DNA of 64,000 bases, taken from the NCBI RefSeq assembly GCF_001463745.1, contig NZ_BBWJ01000026.1, positions 62,001 to 126,000 on the forward strand, given 5' to 3'. The notes under the pieces were generated by a model. The model saw only the letters and a list, made by a program, of their open reading frames with translations, was not told where the DNA came from and made no database searches. Shown here in pieces: positions 19,889-28,046 of this stretch. Numbering within the stretch: position 1 is the first letter of the stretch; each line of letters opens with the position of its first letter. This DNA is from Aureimonas sp. AU22. GTDB lineage: Bacteria > Pseudomonadota > Alphaproteobacteria > Rhizobiales > Rhizobiaceae. The position numbers and the translations under genes were made by a program.

Positions 19889-20126
19889 GACGAACTCCGG
19901 TGGCGACAAGGACGCCTTTGCGATCATCTTTCGCACCAGCCGTTCCGTTTCAACCGCAGAGGCGCCTCGACCGAGTCTTCCCGGCAACGCCGTTGCCTTG
20001 GGGACACAGCCAATTGACCGGTGCGACCGGGTTTCGACAGCGGCGCGGCCCGTGGCCGATTGCGCGGCGCCGCCCGGACGGTCATCCTTCGCGCGCTGCC
20101 CGGGAGGGCCGTTCCAGGGAGGACGC

Positions 20127-21098
20127 ATGAAGACCCTATCCACGATTGCCGGAGCGTTCGCGCTTCTTGTCGCCGCCGCCTCGGGCACCGCCGCGCAAGG
20201 GTATCCCGACAAGCCGATCACGCTCGTGGTTCCGTTCGCGGCCGGCGGCTCGACCGACCTCGTGGCCCGCACGATCGCGCAGAAGATGAGCGAGCGGCTG
20301 GGACAGCAGGTGCTGGTCGACAACAAGGGCGGAGCGGGCGGAAACCTCGGCGCGACCTTCGTGTCGCAGGCCGCGCCCGACGGCTACACGATCCTGATGG
20401 GCACGATCGCCACGCACGCCCTGTCGGCCTCGCTCTACGCCAAGCCGCCCTTCGACCCGATCGCCGACTTCACCCCGGTGGTCTGGCTGGTCACCGTGCC
20501 GAACGTCCTCACCGTCAACAAGGACTATCCCGCCAAGACCGTGGCGGAGCTCATCGCGCGGCTGAAGGAGCGTCCGGGGGAGGAGGTCTATTCGTCCTCC
20601 GGCAACGGCACGCCGCTGCACCTGTCGGGCGAACTCTTCAAGTCGATGACCGGCACCGACATGGTGCACGTGCCCTACCAGGGGTCGGGCCCCGCGCTGG
20701 TGGACGCGATCTCGGGCGCGGTGCCGATCAACTTCGACAACCTGCCCTCCTCGACGGAGTTCATCCGGTCGGGCGCGCTGCGCCCGCTGGCGGTGACGAC
20801 GAAGCAGCGCGCCGCCAATTTCCCTGACGTGCCGACCATGGAGGAGGCCGGCGTGCCGGGCTACGAGACCAACACCTGGAACGCGTTCTTCGGCCCCGCC
20901 GGCCTGCCGCCCGAGGTGGTCGCGACGCTGAACAAGGCCGCCAACGAGGCGATCGCGGATCCCACGGTGAAGTCGCGGCTCGCCGAGGTCGGCGCGACGG
21001 TGGTGGGAGGCACGCCGGAGGAACTCGCCGCCCATGTCGCCAAGGAGATCGCCCGCTGGAAGCCGGTGATCGAGACGGCCGGCGCCCGGATCGAGTAG
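20127..21098 (+). CDS. Tripartite tricarboxylate transporter substrate-binding protein (Bug family)
   Basis: A 323-residue periplasmic binding protein with signal peptide (cleavage after GTAAQG region, residue ~24). Family motifs include YPDKPITLVVPFAAGGSTDL, VDNKGGAGGNLG and PDGYTILMG. Bug/TctC proteins capture carboxylates for TctAB transport or act in sensing. No TctA or TctB gene is in the window, so this is an orphan binding protein. The ATG at 20127 has AGGGAGGA upstream, while the open frame upstream of it lacks family sequence. A terminator-like hairpin follows at 21129. Confidence 0.93.
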   Translation: MKTLSTIAGAFALLVAAASGTAAQGYPDKPITLVVPFAAGGSTDLVARTIAQKMSERLGQQVLVDNKGGAGGNLGATFVSQAAPDGYTILMGTIATHALSASLYAKPPFDPIADFTPVVWLVTVPNVLTVNKDYPAKTVAELIARLKERPGEEVYSSSGNGTPLHLSGELFKSMTGTDMVHVPYQGSGPALVDAISGAVPINFDNLPSSTEFIRSGALRPLAVTTKQRAANFPDVPTMEEAGVPGYETNTWNAFFGPAGLPPEVVATLNKAANEAIADPTVKSRLAEVGATVVGGTPEELAAHVAKEIARWKPVIETAGARIE

Positions 21099-21128
21099 CG
21101 TCTACCCCAAACCGTCGTCACCGATCCG

Positions 21129-21150
21129 AAGGGCGAAGCGATTCGCCCTT
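21129..21150 (+). terminator. Terminator after the tricarboxylate-binding protein gene
   Basis: A perfect 9-bp stem (AAGGGCGAA with TTCGCCCTT) and a GCGA tetraloop, followed by CCTTCGTTTT. It lies 30 bp after the stop at 21098. Confidence 0.8.
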
Positions 21151-21177
21151 CCTTCGTTTTCAGGGGAAGCGCTTGTT

Positions 21178-21525
21178 TTGACCATCATCCTCCACGGCAT
21201 CCGCAACTGCGACACGGTGAGGCGCGCCCGCGCCTGGCTGGACGCGCACGGGCTCCCTCACGGCTTCCACGACTTCAAGACGCAAGGGGTCGACGAGGCG
21301 CAGTTGCGGCGCTGGTGCCGGGCCGCGGGCTGGGAGACGCTGCTGAACCGCGCTGGGACGACGTTCCGCAAGCTGCCCGAGGCCGAGCGCGAGGGGTTGG
21401 ACGAGGACAGGGCGGTCGCCGTGATGCTCGCTCATCCCAGCGCCATCAAGCGACCGGTGGTGGAGACGGGCGAGACCGTGCTCGTCGGCTTTCGGCCGGA
21501 GGCCTATGAGCGCGCCTTCGGCTGA
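21178..21525 (+). CDS. ArsC/Spx-like thioredoxin-fold protein (YffB type)
   Basis: A 115-residue thioredoxin-fold protein with a single N-terminal Cys11 (NCDTV), the YffB-like HDFKTQGVD segment and a conserved Lys-Arg-Pro (IKRPVV) near residue 85. The family resembles glutaredoxin-dependent arsenate reductases, but YffB members are not shown to reduce arsenate. The start is TTG at 21178 with AGGGGA about ten bases upstream; there is no in-frame ATG near. It stands alone between a terminator and the convergent VOC gene. Confidence 0.85.
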   Translation: MTIILHGIRNCDTVRRARAWLDAHGLPHGFHDFKTQGVDEAQLRRWCRAAGWETLLNRAGTTFRKLPEAEREGLDEDRAVAVMLAHPSAIKRPVVETGETVLVGFRPEAYERAFG

Positions 21526-21579
21526 GCCCGCGCCGGTCGGGTGACGAAGGGGCCGTAGCGGCCGCCGGAGCGACGCGTC

Positions 21580-21960
21580 TCAGGCCCCCTTCGTCGCCGG
21601 GGATCGCGCCGAGAGCTTGTTGCCGTCCGGGTCGCGGAGATAGGCGACGAAGGCACCGTTCGGGCGCTCGGTGGGCGGGCTCTCGACCGCGGTTCCGCCA
21701 TGCGCCGTGCCGGCCTTGTGCCAGGCGAGGACATGGTCCGGGTTTGCGGCGGCAATGCCGATCGTCCCGCCATTGGCGGCGGTCGCCGGCTTGCCGTCGA
21801 TCGGGGTCGTGATCATCAGCCGGCCGCCTTCGTGGCGATAGACCAGCCGCCCCCCGGCATCCGTCTCCCCGGGCCGGCCGCCCAGGGCCGCGAAGGTGGC
21901 GTCGTAGAAGGCCCTGGATCGCTCCAGGTCGTTGCTGCCGATCATGACGTGCGTGAACAT
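21580..21960 (-). CDS. VOC superfamily (glyoxalase-like) protein
   Basis: A 126-residue single VOC protein: FTHVMIGSNDLERSRAFYD at the start and AYLRDPDGNKL near the end supply the paired beta-alpha-beta units of the glyoxalase/bleomycin-resistance fold. His4 and the terminal Asp/Asn region resemble metal-site positions. The substrate is unknown. It converges on the ArsC-like gene and is divergent from the hydrolase gene at 22262. Confidence 0.85.
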   Translation of the reverse strand: MFTHVMIGSNDLERSRAFYDATFAALGGRPGETDAGGRLVYRHEGGRLMITTPIDGKPATAANGGTIGIAAANPDHVLAWHKAGTAHGGTAVESPPTERPNGAFVAYLRDPDGNKLSARSPATKGA

Positions 21961-22261
21961 GGTGTCTCCCCGGATACGAACTGCGGCGCGTCAACGACGG
22001 GACGGCGCTCTTCGTTCGCCGCCATCGAGCCGATCGCCCGCAACCATCGCACGCCGGCGTCGAAGGGCAAGCGGGATGTCGCGACGTCCCGGCCATCGTC
22101 CTGGCACCCGCCGGAAGGCCAAGCCCGTCTAGCACCGCCGCGACGAGGGCTTCCACGCGTCTGCCGGCGGCAGATCGCCCCGAACGGTTCACGTCGAGTT
22201 TCCCGTCCGCGACCGATGGCCGGCCTTGCGTCGGACGGCGGTGCCGCTAGGGTCCGGAGCC
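21961..22261. other. Intergenic region between divergent VOC and MBL-fold genes
   Basis: These 301 bases hold no supported gene. They must contain promoters for the two divergent neighbours, but I see no confident sigma factor motif, operator or RNA. A weak EcfG-like element with a mismatch in its -35 (minus strand, 22018-21993) was not accepted. Confidence 0.5.
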
Positions 22262-23326
22262 ATGAACCGACGACAGATCTTGACGACGCTGGGCCTCGGC
22301 GCCCTGGCGACCGGCAGCGGCACGAGGATGGCCATGGCCCGCAACCGCTACTACGACGGGCCCGCCAGCGACCATTTCGACGGGACGCGCTTCTTCAACC
22401 CCGGCGGCATCGAGCCCGGATCGCTGTCGGACGTCCTACGCTGGCGGTTCGGGGGCGGCGGCAGCCGCGCCGTCTGGCCGCGGGAGGTCCGGAGCCCGTT
22501 TCCCCAGGCCGTTCCGGAGCCGCGCGTCGAGGATCTTCGCGTCACCATGGTCGGCCACGCGACGCTTCTCGTCCAGGCCGGCGGCCTCAACATCCTGACC
22601 GATCCCGTCTGGTCCGAGCGCGTCTCGCCCGTGTCCTTCGCCGGGCCCCGGCGCGTGGTGGAGCCCGGCATCCACTTCGATCGTCTGCCGCCCATCGACA
22701 TCGTGCTTCTCAGCCACAACCACTACGACCACCTCGACACCGATACGCTCGCCCGGCTCAAGGCCGCGCACGATCCCCTCGTCGTCACGCCGCTCGGCAA
22801 CGACCGGATCGTGGGGCAAGCGGTGCCCGGCATGCGCCTCCTGACCGGCGACTGGGGCGACCGGATCGAGGCGGCAAGCGCCGTCGTCCATGTCGAGCCC
22901 GCCCACCACTGGTCGGCCCGCGGCATCAACGACCGGCGCATGGCGCTCTGGGCGGCCTTCGCCGTGGAGACGCGGGCGGGCCGCATCTACCATGTCGGCG
23001 ACACGGGCTTTCACGAGGGGATCAACTACCGTGCGGCCGCGCAGAAGCACGGCGGTTTCCGTCTGGCGATCCTGCCGATCGGCGCCTATGCGCCGCGCTG
23101 GTTCATGGCCGCCCAGCACCAGGGACCGGAAGATGCGGTGGAGGGCATGGTCCTGGCGAAGGCCGGCTTCGCCGCCGGGCACCACTGGTCGACCTTCCAG
23201 CTGACCGACGAGCCGATCGACGAGCCGGGGCGGCTCCTGGCCGACGCCCTCAAAGCGCGCGAGCTGGCACGCGAGCGCTTCCGCCCGATGCTGCCGGGCG
23301 AGGTCTGGGACGTGCCGGACGCCTGA
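22262..23326 (+). CDS. MBL-fold metallo-hydrolase (UlaG/NAPE-PLD-like)
   Basis: A 354-residue metallo-beta-lactamase-fold protein. The metal motif is SHNHYDHLD, with a first His in GHATLLVQ, a later EPAHHWSARG and HVGDTGFH. The layout matches the NAPE-PLD/RomA-like group. The N-terminus MNRRQILTTLGLGALATGSG has twin arginines and a hydrophobic run, so Tat export is possible. The ATG at 22262 has GGAG just upstream; a longer frame from 22226 has no support. The substrate is unknown. Confidence 0.87.
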   Translation: MNRRQILTTLGLGALATGSGTRMAMARNRYYDGPASDHFDGTRFFNPGGIEPGSLSDVLRWRFGGGGSRAVWPREVRSPFPQAVPEPRVEDLRVTMVGHATLLVQAGGLNILTDPVWSERVSPVSFAGPRRVVEPGIHFDRLPPIDIVLLSHNHYDHLDTDTLARLKAAHDPLVVTPLGNDRIVGQAVPGMRLLTGDWGDRIEAASAVVHVEPAHHWSARGINDRRMALWAAFAVETRAGRIYHVGDTGFHEGINYRAAAQKHGGFRLAILPIGAYAPRWFMAAQHQGPEDAVEGMVLAKAGFAAGHHWSTFQLTDEPIDEPGRLLADALKARELARERFRPMLPGEVWDVPDA

Positions 23327-23414
23327 GCAGCCGGCGCGCGACGGCCCGCCCCGGCGCCTGCATCCGCGACGCTGTCGGGACGGACCCCGTTCGCCGACAG
23401 CTCGCAGAATAGAA

Positions 23415-23435
23415 CCCCGCCGGCAACCGGCGGGG
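23415..23435. terminator. Probable terminator between convergent genes
   Basis: A perfect 9-bp GC stem (CCCCGCCGG with CCGGCGGGG) with a 3-base loop, in the 131-bp gap between the MBL-fold gene and the converging molybdoenzyme operon. There is no T tract, so termination strength is uncertain. Confidence 0.5.
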
Positions 23436-23457
23436 CGGGATTGTCGACCCTCTCCGA

Positions 23458-25713
23458 CTAGCCGATCAGATCGGCCAGCCCGATCGGGAAGCGACGCACG
23501 CGTCGGCCGGTGGCATGGCGCACCGCGTTGGCGATGGCGCCCCCCGTGCCGGTGATGCCGATCTCGCCGACGCCCTTGATGCCGAGCGCGTTGACGTGGG
23601 CATCGTCCTCGTGGACGAGGATCGCCTCCATCGGGGGCACGTCGGCATTCACGGGGATGCGGTACTCGGCAAGGTCTGCGTTCATCACGCGACCCGTGCG
23701 CCGGTCCACCACGGCATGCTCGTGGAGGGCGAAGGACAGGCCCCAGATCATGCCGCCGAAGAGCTGGCTCTCCACCATGCGCGGGTTGATGACGCGGCCC
23801 GCCGCGAAGGCGCCGACGAGCCGCGTGACGCGGATCTGGCCGAGGTCGGGGTCCACCGAGACTTCCGCGAACACCGCGCCGTGCGCGTGCATGGCATAGG
23901 CGTCCCGCGCGGCGGGGTCGGCGGCGGACTGGCCGTCGGCCTCGACCTTGTCCAGCCCGGCGCGGCGCAGGATCGTGGCGAAGTCCTCGCCACGGGTCTC
24001 GTCGTCGCGCCGCACGAGGCGGCCGTTCTGAGCGAGCGTGCCGATGTTGCCCGCGCCATAGAGCGGCGATGCCTCGTCGGCGGTGGCGATCTCCGCGAGC
24101 CTCGCGATCACCGCTGCGCCCGCCGCGTGGAGCGCCATGCCGGCGGTCGCCGTGTGGCCGGAGCCGCCCGCGATGCCGGCGTCCGGCAGGTCGGAGGTGC
24201 CGGCGCGGAACTCGACGCGCTCGATCGGCAGGCCCACCGCATCGGCAGCGATCTGGGCAAGCGCCGTCCAGGCGCCCTGGCCCATGTCGTGGGCCCCCGT
24301 CTCCAGGAGCCCGGAGCCGTCGGCGCGGATCGTCGCCCGCGCCTTGGCCTGGAACATCAGCGCAGGGAAGGTCGCGGTGCCCATGCCCCAGCCGAGGAGG
24401 CGGCCCGCCGCGTCGCGCATCGAGCGGGGCTCCAGCGGCCGCCCGGCCCAACCGAAGCGGGCGGCGCCCTGTTCGTAGCAGGCGCGCAGGGCCTTGGACG
24501 AGAAGGGCTTGCCGGAGATCGGCTCGCGCTCGGCGTAGTTCTTGAGGCGGAAGGCGAGCGGGTCCATCCCGGTCGCTTCCGCCGCCTCGTCGATGGCGCT
24601 CTCGAGCGCGATCGATCCCGACGCCTCGCCCGGCGCGCGCATGAAGAGCGGCGTGCCGGTGTCGAGGCGCACGCCCTCGTGCACGGTGCGGATGGCGGGG
24701 CTGGCATAGAGTGTATGGGCGACGTCCGCCGCGGGCTCGAAGAAGTCGTCGAAGGTCGAGGACGCGGTGCGCGTGCGGTTCTCGATCGCGGTCAGCGCGC
24801 CGCCTTCCGTCATCCCGAGCCGGATGCGCTGGCGCGTCGGGGCGCGATGGCCGACGGGCCCGTACATCTGCTCGCGGCGCAGCACGAGCTTCACCGGGCG
24901 CCCGGTTATCCTCGCCGCCATGATGCCGAGGACCTGCGGCCCGGCCGGGAAACCCTTGGAGCCGAAGCCGCCGCCGAGATACGGGCTGCGGATGTGGATG
25001 TCGGTCGGCGCGATGCCGAAGAGGCCGGCAAGGCGCTGCTGCGCCATCGCCAGGGACTGGGTCGGCATGTCGAGTTCGAGCCGGTCGCCCTCCCAGCGGG
25101 CGACGACGCCGTGCGGCTCCATCGCGTTGTGATACTGGGCGGGCGTCTCGTAGGTGACGTCCACCGTGCGTCCGGCCGTGTCGAGGCCGGCTTCCACGTC
25201 GCCGATCTCGGCTTGCCCCGGATTGCCGGCGCCCACCGTTTCGAGCGCGAATGCGTCGGCATCGTCGAGCGTCGAGCGCGCCGGCTCGGCCTCGAAGCGT
25301 GGCGACAGCAGCGCTGCGCCCTCCGTCGCCGCCTCCAGCGTTTCGGCCACCACCACGGCGACCGGCTGGCCGGCATAGCGGATCCGGTCGTTCTGCAGGA
25401 GGTCGAGGCGGAACATGAACGGGTTGGTCTTGGCGTCCGGATCCATGGCGAGCGGCGGCCGGTTGGCCGTCGTCATCACGGCGACGACGCCGGGATGAGC
25501 CGTCGCCGCCGCCTCGTCGAGCGAGACGAGCCGTCCGCGCGCGATCGTGGCGGTGGCGAGCACCGCGTAGAGCATGCCGGGGGGGTGGTTGTCGGCGGCG
25601 AACGTCGCCGAGCCCGTCACCTTGAGGACGCCCTCGCGGCGCGTCATCGGCTGGCCGATGTTGGAGCCGTGCCGCATGCGGCCGGGGTCGTTCGTGAGGC
25701 CGATCTCAGACAT
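23458..25713 (-). CDS. Molybdenum aldehyde/xanthine dehydrogenase, molybdopterin-binding large subunit (PaoC-like)
   Basis: A 751-residue large subunit of the xanthine oxidase family, resembling periplasmic aldehyde oxidoreductase PaoC/YagR. The N-terminal aldehyde oxidase hammerhead (RREGVLKVTGSATFAADN) is followed by the Mo-cofactor domain (YLGGGFGSKG, then QGAWTALAQ). The catalytic Glu is in KGVGEIGITGTG near the C-terminus. It oxidises an aldehyde or N-heterocycle using Mo, Fe-S and FAD from the two upstream subunits. Its start overlaps the FAD subunit gene by 8 bp. It is the last gene of a three-gene operon; no chaperone (PaoD/XdhC) gene is present here. Confidence 0.93.
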   Translation of the reverse strand: MSEIGLTNDPGRMRHGSNIGQPMTRREGVLKVTGSATFAADNHPPGMLYAVLATATIARGRLVSLDEAAATAHPGVVAVMTTANRPPLAMDPDAKTNPFMFRLDLLQNDRIRYAGQPVAVVVAETLEAATEGAALLSPRFEAEPARSTLDDADAFALETVGAGNPGQAEIGDVEAGLDTAGRTVDVTYETPAQYHNAMEPHGVVARWEGDRLELDMPTQSLAMAQQRLAGLFGIAPTDIHIRSPYLGGGFGSKGFPAGPQVLGIMAARITGRPVKLVLRREQMYGPVGHRAPTRQRIRLGMTEGGALTAIENRTRTASSTFDDFFEPAADVAHTLYASPAIRTVHEGVRLDTGTPLFMRAPGEASGSIALESAIDEAAEATGMDPLAFRLKNYAEREPISGKPFSSKALRACYEQGAARFGWAGRPLEPRSMRDAAGRLLGWGMGTATFPALMFQAKARATIRADGSGLLETGAHDMGQGAWTALAQIAADAVGLPIERVEFRAGTSDLPDAGIAGGSGHTATAGMALHAAGAAVIARLAEIATADEASPLYGAGNIGTLAQNGRLVRRDDETRGEDFATILRRAGLDKVEADGQSAADPAARDAYAMHAHGAVFAEVSVDPDLGQIRVTRLVGAFAAGRVINPRMVESQLFGGMIWGLSFALHEHAVVDRRTGRVMNADLAEYRIPVNADVPPMEAILVHEDDAHVNALGIKGVGEIGITGTGGAIANAVRHATGRRVRRFPIGLADLIG

Positions 25714-26764
25714 GGAGCGATCCTTCCGGGACGGGGGCGAAGGGGGAGCCCGGCAGGGCGGGAACGCGCTCCGGCGTGCCGGCCGCGGCGAGCTTCAGCG
25801 CCCGCACGACGAGGCGCCGGGCGAGTTCGATCTTGTGGGCGTTGTCGCCGGAGGGGCGCGCCTCGGCGAGAGCCGCCTCGGCCGCCCGGTCGAAGGCGTC
25901 GCCGCCGGGCTCGGCGCCGGCCAGAAGCGCTTCGGCTTCGCGCGCGCGCCAGGGCTTCAGCGCGACGCCGCCGAGAGCGATGCGGCCATCCGCGATCCGC
26001 CCGCCCTCGATCCGCAGCATCGCGGCGACCGAGACGACCGCGAAGGCGTAGGACGTGCGCTCGCGCAGCTTCAGGTAGCGCGCGTGGTCCCGGAAACCCG
26101 CGGCATCGGCGGGCAGGCGCAGAGCGAGGACGATCTCGCCCGGCCGGCGCTCGGTCTCGATCTCCGGCGTCTCGCCGGGCAGGCGGTGGAAGTCGGCGAG
26201 CGGCACCTCGCGCCGTCCGTCCGGGCCTTCGAGTTCCACCACCGCGCCGAGCGCGGCGAGGGGAACGCAGAAGTCGGAAGGGTGTGTGGCGATGCAGCGG
26301 TCGCTCCAGCCCAGCACCGCATGCGAGCGATTCTCGCCGCCGATGGCGCTGCAGCCCGTGCCCGGTTCGCGCTTGTTGCAGGCGCTGGCCGGGTCGGCGA
26401 AACAGGCGCAGCGGGTGCGCTGGAGGATGTTGCCACCGGCGGTCGCGGCGTTGCGCAGCTGCCCCGAGGCGCCCGACAGAAGCGCCTCGGCCACGGCCGG
26501 AAAGCGCGCGGCGAAGGTGCGGTCGTGCGCGAGGTCGGCGTTGCGCACGAGAGCGCCGATGCGGGTGGTTCCGTCGGGCAGATGCTCCACCGCCGACAGG
26601 CCGGGCAGGCGGGTGAGGTCGACGATCCGCTCGGGCGCCAGGACGCCGCCCTTCATCAGGTCGAGGAGATTGGTGCCGCCGGCCAGGCAGGCCGAGCCCG
26701 GCAGGGCGGCGGCGGCGATCGCCTCGCTCACCGTCGCGGGGCGGACGTAATCGAAGCGGTTCAT
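25706..26764 (-). CDS. Xanthine dehydrogenase family FAD-binding subunit with extra Fe-S loop (PaoB-like)
   Basis: A 352-residue FAD subunit. FAD-binding motifs CLAGGTNLLDLMK and TAGGNILQRTR are followed by a Cys-rich insertion (CACFADPASACNKREPGTGC). In E. coli PaoB and in hydroxybenzoyl-CoA reductase such loops bind an additional [4Fe-4S] cluster. The start at 26764 overlaps the stop of the 2Fe-2S subunit as ATGA. The extra cluster places the operon with PaoABC rather than with classic xanthine dehydrogenase. Confidence 0.93.
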   Translation of the reverse strand: MNRFDYVRPATVSEAIAAAALPGSACLAGGTNLLDLMKGGVLAPERIVDLTRLPGLSAVEHLPDGTTRIGALVRNADLAHDRTFAARFPAVAEALLSGASGQLRNAATAGGNILQRTRCACFADPASACNKREPGTGCSAIGGENRSHAVLGWSDRCIATHPSDFCVPLAALGAVVELEGPDGRREVPLADFHRLPGETPEIETERRPGEIVLALRLPADAAGFRDHARYLKLRERTSYAFAVVSVAAMLRIEGGRIADGRIALGGVALKPWRAREAEALLAGAEPGGDAFDRAAEAALAEARPSGDNAHKIELARRLVVRALKLAAAGTPERVPALPGSPFAPVPEGSLHV

Positions 26765-27258
26765 GCCGCCTTCTCCCGGTCGGCCTGCGTCATCGCGCCG
26801 TGCGCCTCGATCACGGCCTCGGTGATGCCCGCATAGGCGCCGCAGCGGCAGAGGTTGCCGCTCATTCCCTCGCGGACGCGCTCGACGTCGCCCTCCGCCT
26901 GGCCCTCGCTGATCAGGCCGACGGCGCTCATGATCTGGCCCGGCGTGCAGTAGCCGCACTGGAACCCGTCATGGGCGATGAAGGCGGCCTGGACGGGGTG
27001 CAACTCGCCGTCTCGGGCCAGGCCCTCGATCGTGAGGATGTCCGCGCCGTCGAAGGACAGCGCCAGCGACAGGCAGGAGACGACCCGGCGCCCGTCGACC
27101 AGGATGGTGCACGCGCCGCACTGGCCCCGGTCGCAGCCCTTCTTGGTGCCGGTGAGGTCGAGCCGCTCGCGCAGGAGGTCGAGGAGGGTGACGCGCGGAT
27201 CGTCGAGGACGATCTCGTGCGCCGTTCCGTTGATCGTCAGATGCAGGGAATGGTTCAT
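26761..27258 (-). CDS. Xanthine dehydrogenase family 2Fe-2S subunit (PaoA-like)
   Basis: A 165-residue electron-transfer subunit with two [2Fe-2S] centres. The plant-type ferredoxin site uses Cys42, Cys47, Cys50 and Cys62 (GCDRGQCGAC). The second centre is GFQCGYCTPGQ and NLCRCGAY. Unlike E. coli PaoA there is no Tat leader, so the complex is probably cytoplasmic. The ATG at 27258 has GGGTGA upstream. It is the first gene of the operon, behind a strong promoter that contains a palindrome. Confidence 0.95.
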   Translation of the reverse strand: MNHSLHLTINGTAHEIVLDDPRVTLLDLLRERLDLTGTKKGCDRGQCGACTILVDGRRVVSCLSLALSFDGADILTIEGLARDGELHPVQAAFIAHDGFQCGYCTPGQIMSAVGLISEGQAEGDVERVREGMSGNLCRCGAYAGITEAVIEAHGAMTQADREKAA

Positions 27259-27381
27259 GCCGTCACCCTTTCGGTGATATGTCGAACCGGACAGGCCGGA
27301 GCCGCGCGTTTGGCGAGCGGACGTCGGGCCAGGCGGGACACGGGGTGCGCATTTCCAAGGGAGATGCGTGTGCCGGGTCCA

Positions 27382-27409
27382 ATTATACGGAGGCGCCCTC
27401 CGTTTACAA
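27382..27409 (-). promoter_or_regulatory. Sigma-70-type promoter of the molybdoenzyme operon
   Basis: On the minus strand, TTGTAA (27409-27404) and a perfect TATAAT (27387-27382) are separated by 16 bp. This is much closer to consensus than anything else around. The start point would lie about 115 bp before the 2Fe-2S subunit gene. The spacer is almost wholly a palindrome. Confidence 0.75.
27387..27403. promoter_or_regulatory. Palindromic operator, probable TetR-family site
   Basis: ACGGAGG-CGC-CCTCCGT: 7-bp perfect arms around a 3-base centre. It occupies the whole -35/-10 spacer of the molybdoenzyme promoter and lies 32 bp before the divergent TetR gene. A dimer bound here should block RNA polymerase, so it likely represses the oxidoreductase genes and perhaps its own gene. 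The palindrome is seen; the bound protein is inferred. Confidence 0.65.
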
Positions 27410-27434
27410 GGCTGGAGCGATTCCAATTCCGGAA

Positions 27435-28046
27435 ATGGTGCCCGATCCTCCGAAGGCAACGCGCAAGATCCGAGCCGATTCGGCGCGGAACCGCGAGCGC
27501 CTGCTGGCCGCCGCCGCCGAGGTCTTTCGTGCCGCAGACGGCAGCGCGAGCCTTGAGGCCGTGGCCCGCAAGGCGGGGGTCGGCATCGGCACGCTGTATC
27601 GCCATTTTCCGACGCGCGAGGCCTTGTTCGAGGCGGTCTACCGGCGCGAGGTCGGCGAACTCGCCCGGCTCGCCGAGACGCTGGCGGCGCGTGAGCCGCC
27701 ACTTCCCGCGCTTCGCCTGTGGCTGCGCGAGGAGGTGCGGCTCGTCGCCACCAAGCGCGGCATGCTCACGGCGCTGGCGCTGGCGGTGGACAGCGGTTCC
27801 GAACTCTACGCCTTTTCGTTCACCGAACTCACCCGAGCCGTCGGCATGCTCCTGCATCGCTGCGTGGAGGCCGGCGAGATCCGGGGTGACATCGGGCCGG
27901 AGGACCTTCTCCAGACCCTCGTCGGCCTTTGCCTCATGGCGAAGGAGCCGGATTGGGAGGGCAACGTGGTCCGGTTGATGGACGTGTTCGTGGATGGCAT
28001 GCGCGCCGGGGCCAGGCGCCCGGACGAGGGAGGGGACGATGGGTAA
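27435..28046 (+). CDS. TetR/AcrR family transcriptional regulator
   Basis: A 203-residue TetR-type repressor. The helix-turn-helix is near residues 30-60 (SLEAVARKAGVGIGTLYRHFPTREALFEAVY), followed by a helical ligand-binding domain with the C-terminal block often annotated as SbtR-like. The ATG at 27435 has CCGGAA close upstream; a longer frame to 27279 would run across the operator and is unlikely. It is divergent from the molybdoenzyme operon and overlaps the glycerate kinase gene by 8 bp, so it probably controls both. Confidence 0.9.
   Translation: MVPDPPKATRKIRADSARNRERLLAAAAEVFRAADGSASLEAVARKAGVGIGTLYRHFPTREALFEAVYRREVGELARLAETLAAREPPLPALRLWLREEVRLVATKRGMLTALALAVDSGSELYAFSFTELTRAVGMLLHRCVEAGEIRGDIGPEDLLQTLVGLCLMAKEPDWEGNVVRLMDVFVDGMRAGARRPDEGGDDG

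Noticed and set aside
21993-22018. EcfG-like element upstream of the VOC gene (CGAAC-N17-CGTT, minus strand)
   Set aside because: The first base of the conserved GGAAC is wrong, and the two real candidates in the window keep it intact.
23515-26616. 1033-codon plus-strand open frame
   Set aside because: Antisense to the molybdoenzyme subunits, with Arg/His-rich meaningless composition.
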